Assembly: GCA_025936205.1 (NCBI GenBank)
Contig: JAICTU010000449.1
Span: 1-7,602 of the forward strand
Source: Polyangiaceae bacterium
GTDB lineage: Bacteria; Myxococcota; Polyangia; Polyangiales; Polyangiaceae
Reading direction: 5' to 3'
Length of the DNA: 7,602 bases
This document shows positions 5,787 to 7,602 of this stretch, piece by piece. The number at the start of each line of letters is the position of its first letter. Position 1 is the first letter of the stretch. A program made the translations under genes and the position numbers. The notes below the pieces were generated by a model that searched no databases, was not told where the DNA came from, and saw only the letters and a program-made list of their open reading frames with translations.

Positions 5787-7430
5787 GTGCCCGAAGCCCA
5801 GCAGGAAAAGTATCAGCAGCGGCGCCCCGAGAACACCGTTCTCTACCGAGTCATCCAAGGGCACTTGGAGAGCTTCCTCGAGCACGCTTACGAGAGCTCA
5901 GGCAAGCGCCTGCCGAAATACGTGGAGAACGAATTCCGGCGCTATCTCGAGTGCGGTTTGCACGCGCACGGCTTCGCTCGTGCCGTCTGCGAGACGTGTG
6001 GCGACGAGCTCCTCTTGCCCTTCTCCTGCAAGCTCCGCGGGCTCTGTCCCTCGTGCAACACCCGGCGCATGTCGAACACCGCCGCACACTTGCTGGACCA
6101 CGTCATCGCTCCGGACGTGGCGCTGCGGCAGTGGGTACTAACTGTTCCCTTCGAGCTCCGCCTGCTGCTCGCCGCAAAGCCCGACGTGCTCTCGGCGATC
6201 GGGCGCATCTTCATACAAGAGATCCAGCGCTGGCAGCGCCAGCAAGCCCGAGCGCTCGGCGTCGAGCATGCTGAGGGTGCGGCGGTTTCCTTCTGCCAGC
6301 GCTTTGGATCGAGCTTGAATCTGAATGTCCATTGGCATGTGATCGTCCCCGATGCGTTGTTTCTGCCAGATGCCAAGGGCGAGAGCGTCGACACGCTGAA
6401 ACACCGAGCACCGACCCGCCTCGACCTGGCGGAGATCGTGACGGCGGTGGCCACTCGCTCCGTCCGCTGGCTCGAGAAGCACGGCTACCTTCGAAAAGTT
6501 GGCGACGAGGATGAGAACCCGGCCGAAACTGGAGAGGCCGACTCACCGTGGATGCGATGCTTACAAGGTAGCCTCGGCGTCGGCGAGCTCCAGCGCTGGC
6601 CAGAACACGGCCGCGCCGAGGACACCCCAGACCCAACACGCGGCCGGTCGCTGCCCAAGCCCACCAAGGGCCTCGGTGCCCAGTACCTGAAGTTCAATCT
6701 CCACGCCGGCGTCAGCGTCCCCGGTGGTCTGCCCGCCGCGCGTGAACGCCTGCTTCGCTATTGTGCTCGCCCTCCCCTCGCGCTGGAGCGGCTTTCCGCG
6801 CTCGATGACGGCAGGATCTGCTATCGGATCAAGGATAGCGATCAGGTGAGGCTCATGACGCCCACGCAGTTTCTGGCGCGCCTGGCTGCTTTGGTACCGC
6901 CGCCGCGCCATCCCTTGGTGCGCTTCTACGGAGTGTGGGCGCCGCACAGCCGGTGGCGCAGCCGAGTTGTGGTGGCGACCCCAAAGCCGAATCGATACCC
7001 ATACGGCGATCAGAATGACTCGTGCGCACTGCCCGTGACAACGGTCGACGTGGCCAGCGCGAAGGGTGAGACGCCACCACCGATCCCCAGCGTGGTCTAC
7101 TCGAAGTCCGAAGCGCTGCCCACGAGCTCTCAGCCCCAGGCCCCTTCGGCATCGGCCCCGCCTCGACCCGAAGCTGCGCCTCTCGCGCCATCGCAGGATG
7201 CGAGCGAGCAGCTGCGGTTCACGCGGCTTTCACGCCTGGCCTGGGCCACGCTGTATCAGCGAGTCTTCGACATCGACCCTCTCGAATGCTCGAACTGCGG
7301 TGGACGGATGCGCTTCGTGGAAGTCATCGAAGACGTCGCTCGTGCTCGGCACGAGCTCGAAGCGCGAGGTCAGCCTTCGACTCCGCCGCCGCTGTCCCGC
7401 GCTCGTTCGCCGGACTGCTTCGAGGAATGA
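5787..7430 (+). CDS. IS91-family (HUH, rolling-circle) transposase
   Basis: This 547-residue protein is an IS91/ISCR-like transposase, which nicks one DNA strand and moves its element by a rolling-circle-like process without target duplication. The N-terminal zinc-binding region has Cys at 68, 71, 81, 87 and 90 (CETCG then CKLRGLCPSC). The HUH metal motif is HWH (182-184) in RFGSSLNLNVHWHVIV. The likely catalytic Tyr325 is in RYCARPPLALERL; no second Tyr lies four residues away, so it looks like a single-Tyr, ISCR-type enzyme rather than a Y2 enzyme such as IS91. A Pro/Ala/Ser-rich linker (about 400-470) leads to the C-terminal block RVFDIDPLECSNCGGRM with Cys501 and Cys504. GTG 5787 is the first possible start after an in-frame stop at 5772; its ribosome site is weak. 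The frame is uninterrupted and all the motifs that I know are present, so it is probably functional. It is divergent from the HepT/MntA-like operon. Confidence 0.92.
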   Translation: MPEAQQEKYQQRRPENTVLYRVIQGHLESFLEHAYESSGKRLPKYVENEFRRYLECGLHAHGFARAVCETCGDELLLPFSCKLRGLCPSCNTRRMSNTAAHLLDHVIAPDVALRQWVLTVPFELRLLLAAKPDVLSAIGRIFIQEIQRWQRQQARALGVEHAEGAAVSFCQRFGSSLNLNVHWHVIVPDALFLPDAKGESVDTLKHRAPTRLDLAEIVTAVATRSVRWLEKHGYLRKVGDEDENPAETGEADSPWMRCLQGSLGVGELQRWPEHGRAEDTPDPTRGRSLPKPTKGLGAQYLKFNLHAGVSVPGGLPAARERLLRYCARPPLALERLSALDDGRICYRIKDSDQVRLMTPTQFLARLAALVPPPRHPLVRFYGVWAPHSRWRSRVVVATPKPNRYPYGDQNDSCALPVTTVDVASAKGETPPPIPSVVYSKSEALPTSSQPQAPSASAPPRPEAAPLAPSQDASEQLRFTRLSRLAWATLYQRVFDIDPLECSNCGGRMRFVEVIEDVARARHELEARGQPSTPPPLSRARSPDCFEE

Positions 7431-7529
7431 TTGAGCGCGCACACTCGACGGACCGAAGCGCACGCGGCCTACTCGGAGTGGTGTATTTTGGATTCGGTCA
7501 GCGTGGCTCCCCTGCCCGGCGGGCGGTTC
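5787..7529 (+). mobile_element. IS91-like insertion sequence, boundaries not resolved
   Basis: The transposase implies an IS91-family element. Such elements lack terminal inverted repeats and target duplications, so the ends cannot be read from one copy. The left end (terIS) must lie between about 5534 and 5787. A candidate right end (oriIS) is the small hairpin at 7512-7526, directly followed by GTTC (7526-7529), a tetranucleotide known to flank the IS91 right end. A CTTG at 7561-7564 is an alternative. The coordinates given here are a minimum guess. Confidence 0.4.
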
Positions 7530-7602
7530 GCATACTGGGCGTTACGTCAACTTCCGAAGCCTTGCCTCGCCCTAAATGCCTTTGGACTTCCTTCAGGCCC
7601 AA
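7431..7602. other. Region downstream of the transposase
   Basis: These 172 bases hold no gene that I can support. They include a short stem (CTGCCC, loop GGC, GGGCGG, 7512-7526, one G-T pair) and an AT-rich patch (TGTATTTTGGATT, 7481-7493). The part nearest the transposase is probably the right end of the IS91-like element; the rest may be flanking chromosome. A frame from ATG 7427, overlapping the transposase stop as ATGA, stays open to the edge but has no proper ribosome site and mixed third-position composition. Confidence 0.4.

Noticed and set aside
7427..7602. Possible gene starting at ATG 7427 in an ATGA overlap with the transposase stop
   Set aside because: The GAGGA before it touches the ATG with no spacing, the third-position composition is mixed, and about 58 open codons are unsurprising at this GC content. 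More downstream sequence would settle it.
1..7602. CRISPR array, tRNA or rRNA genes
   Set aside because: No regularly spaced direct repeats, cloverleaf-like segments or rRNA-like stretches were seen on reading both strands.

Overview
The window is GC-rich, with dense coding on both strands and many GTG starts. A eukaryotic-type Ser/Thr protein kinase, Ala/Pro-rich protein tails and a Tat-type lipoprotein point to a myxobacterium (Myxococcota), perhaps the Polyangiales group. That placement is inferred from gene style and composition; there is no rRNA or other marker gene here to prove it.

Layout. (1) Positions 1-1150, minus strand: a membrane-anchored Ser/Thr protein kinase whose 3' end lies beyond the left edge. 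(2) Positions 1312-2517, minus: a 401-residue TPR protein, followed by two tandem hairpins, the second with a T-tract (probable terminator), before the kinase gene begins. (3) Positions 2518-2876: a long divergent intergenic region. (4) Positions 2877-3911, plus: an RseP-type site-2 (M50) intramembrane metalloprotease. (5) Positions 3927-4601, plus: an unrecognised Tat/lipoprotein-like secreted protein whose GTG start sits inside a strong GC hairpin just after the protease gene. (6) Positions 4672-5533, minus: a two-gene toxin-antitoxin-like operon, with an MntA-like minimal nucleotidyltransferase overlapping a HepT/HEPN-like partner by 11 bases. (7) Positions 5787-7430, plus: an apparently intact IS91-family (HUH, rolling-circle) transposase. 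About 170 bases of probable element end or flank follow it to the window edge.

Functionally, the left half (kinase, TPR protein, site-2 protease, lipoprotein) looks like chromosomal signalling and envelope genes. The right half (HepT/MntA-like pair plus IS91-type transposase) looks like an accessory, mobile module. The most interesting points are the HepT-like protein, where the usual RX4HXY motif reads RX4NXY; the hairpin that could act both as terminator of the protease gene and as a lid on the next start codon; and a perfect Shine-Dalgarno sequence in front of a tiny reading frame between the toxin-antitoxin pair and the transposase. I see no CRISPR array, rRNA or tRNA.
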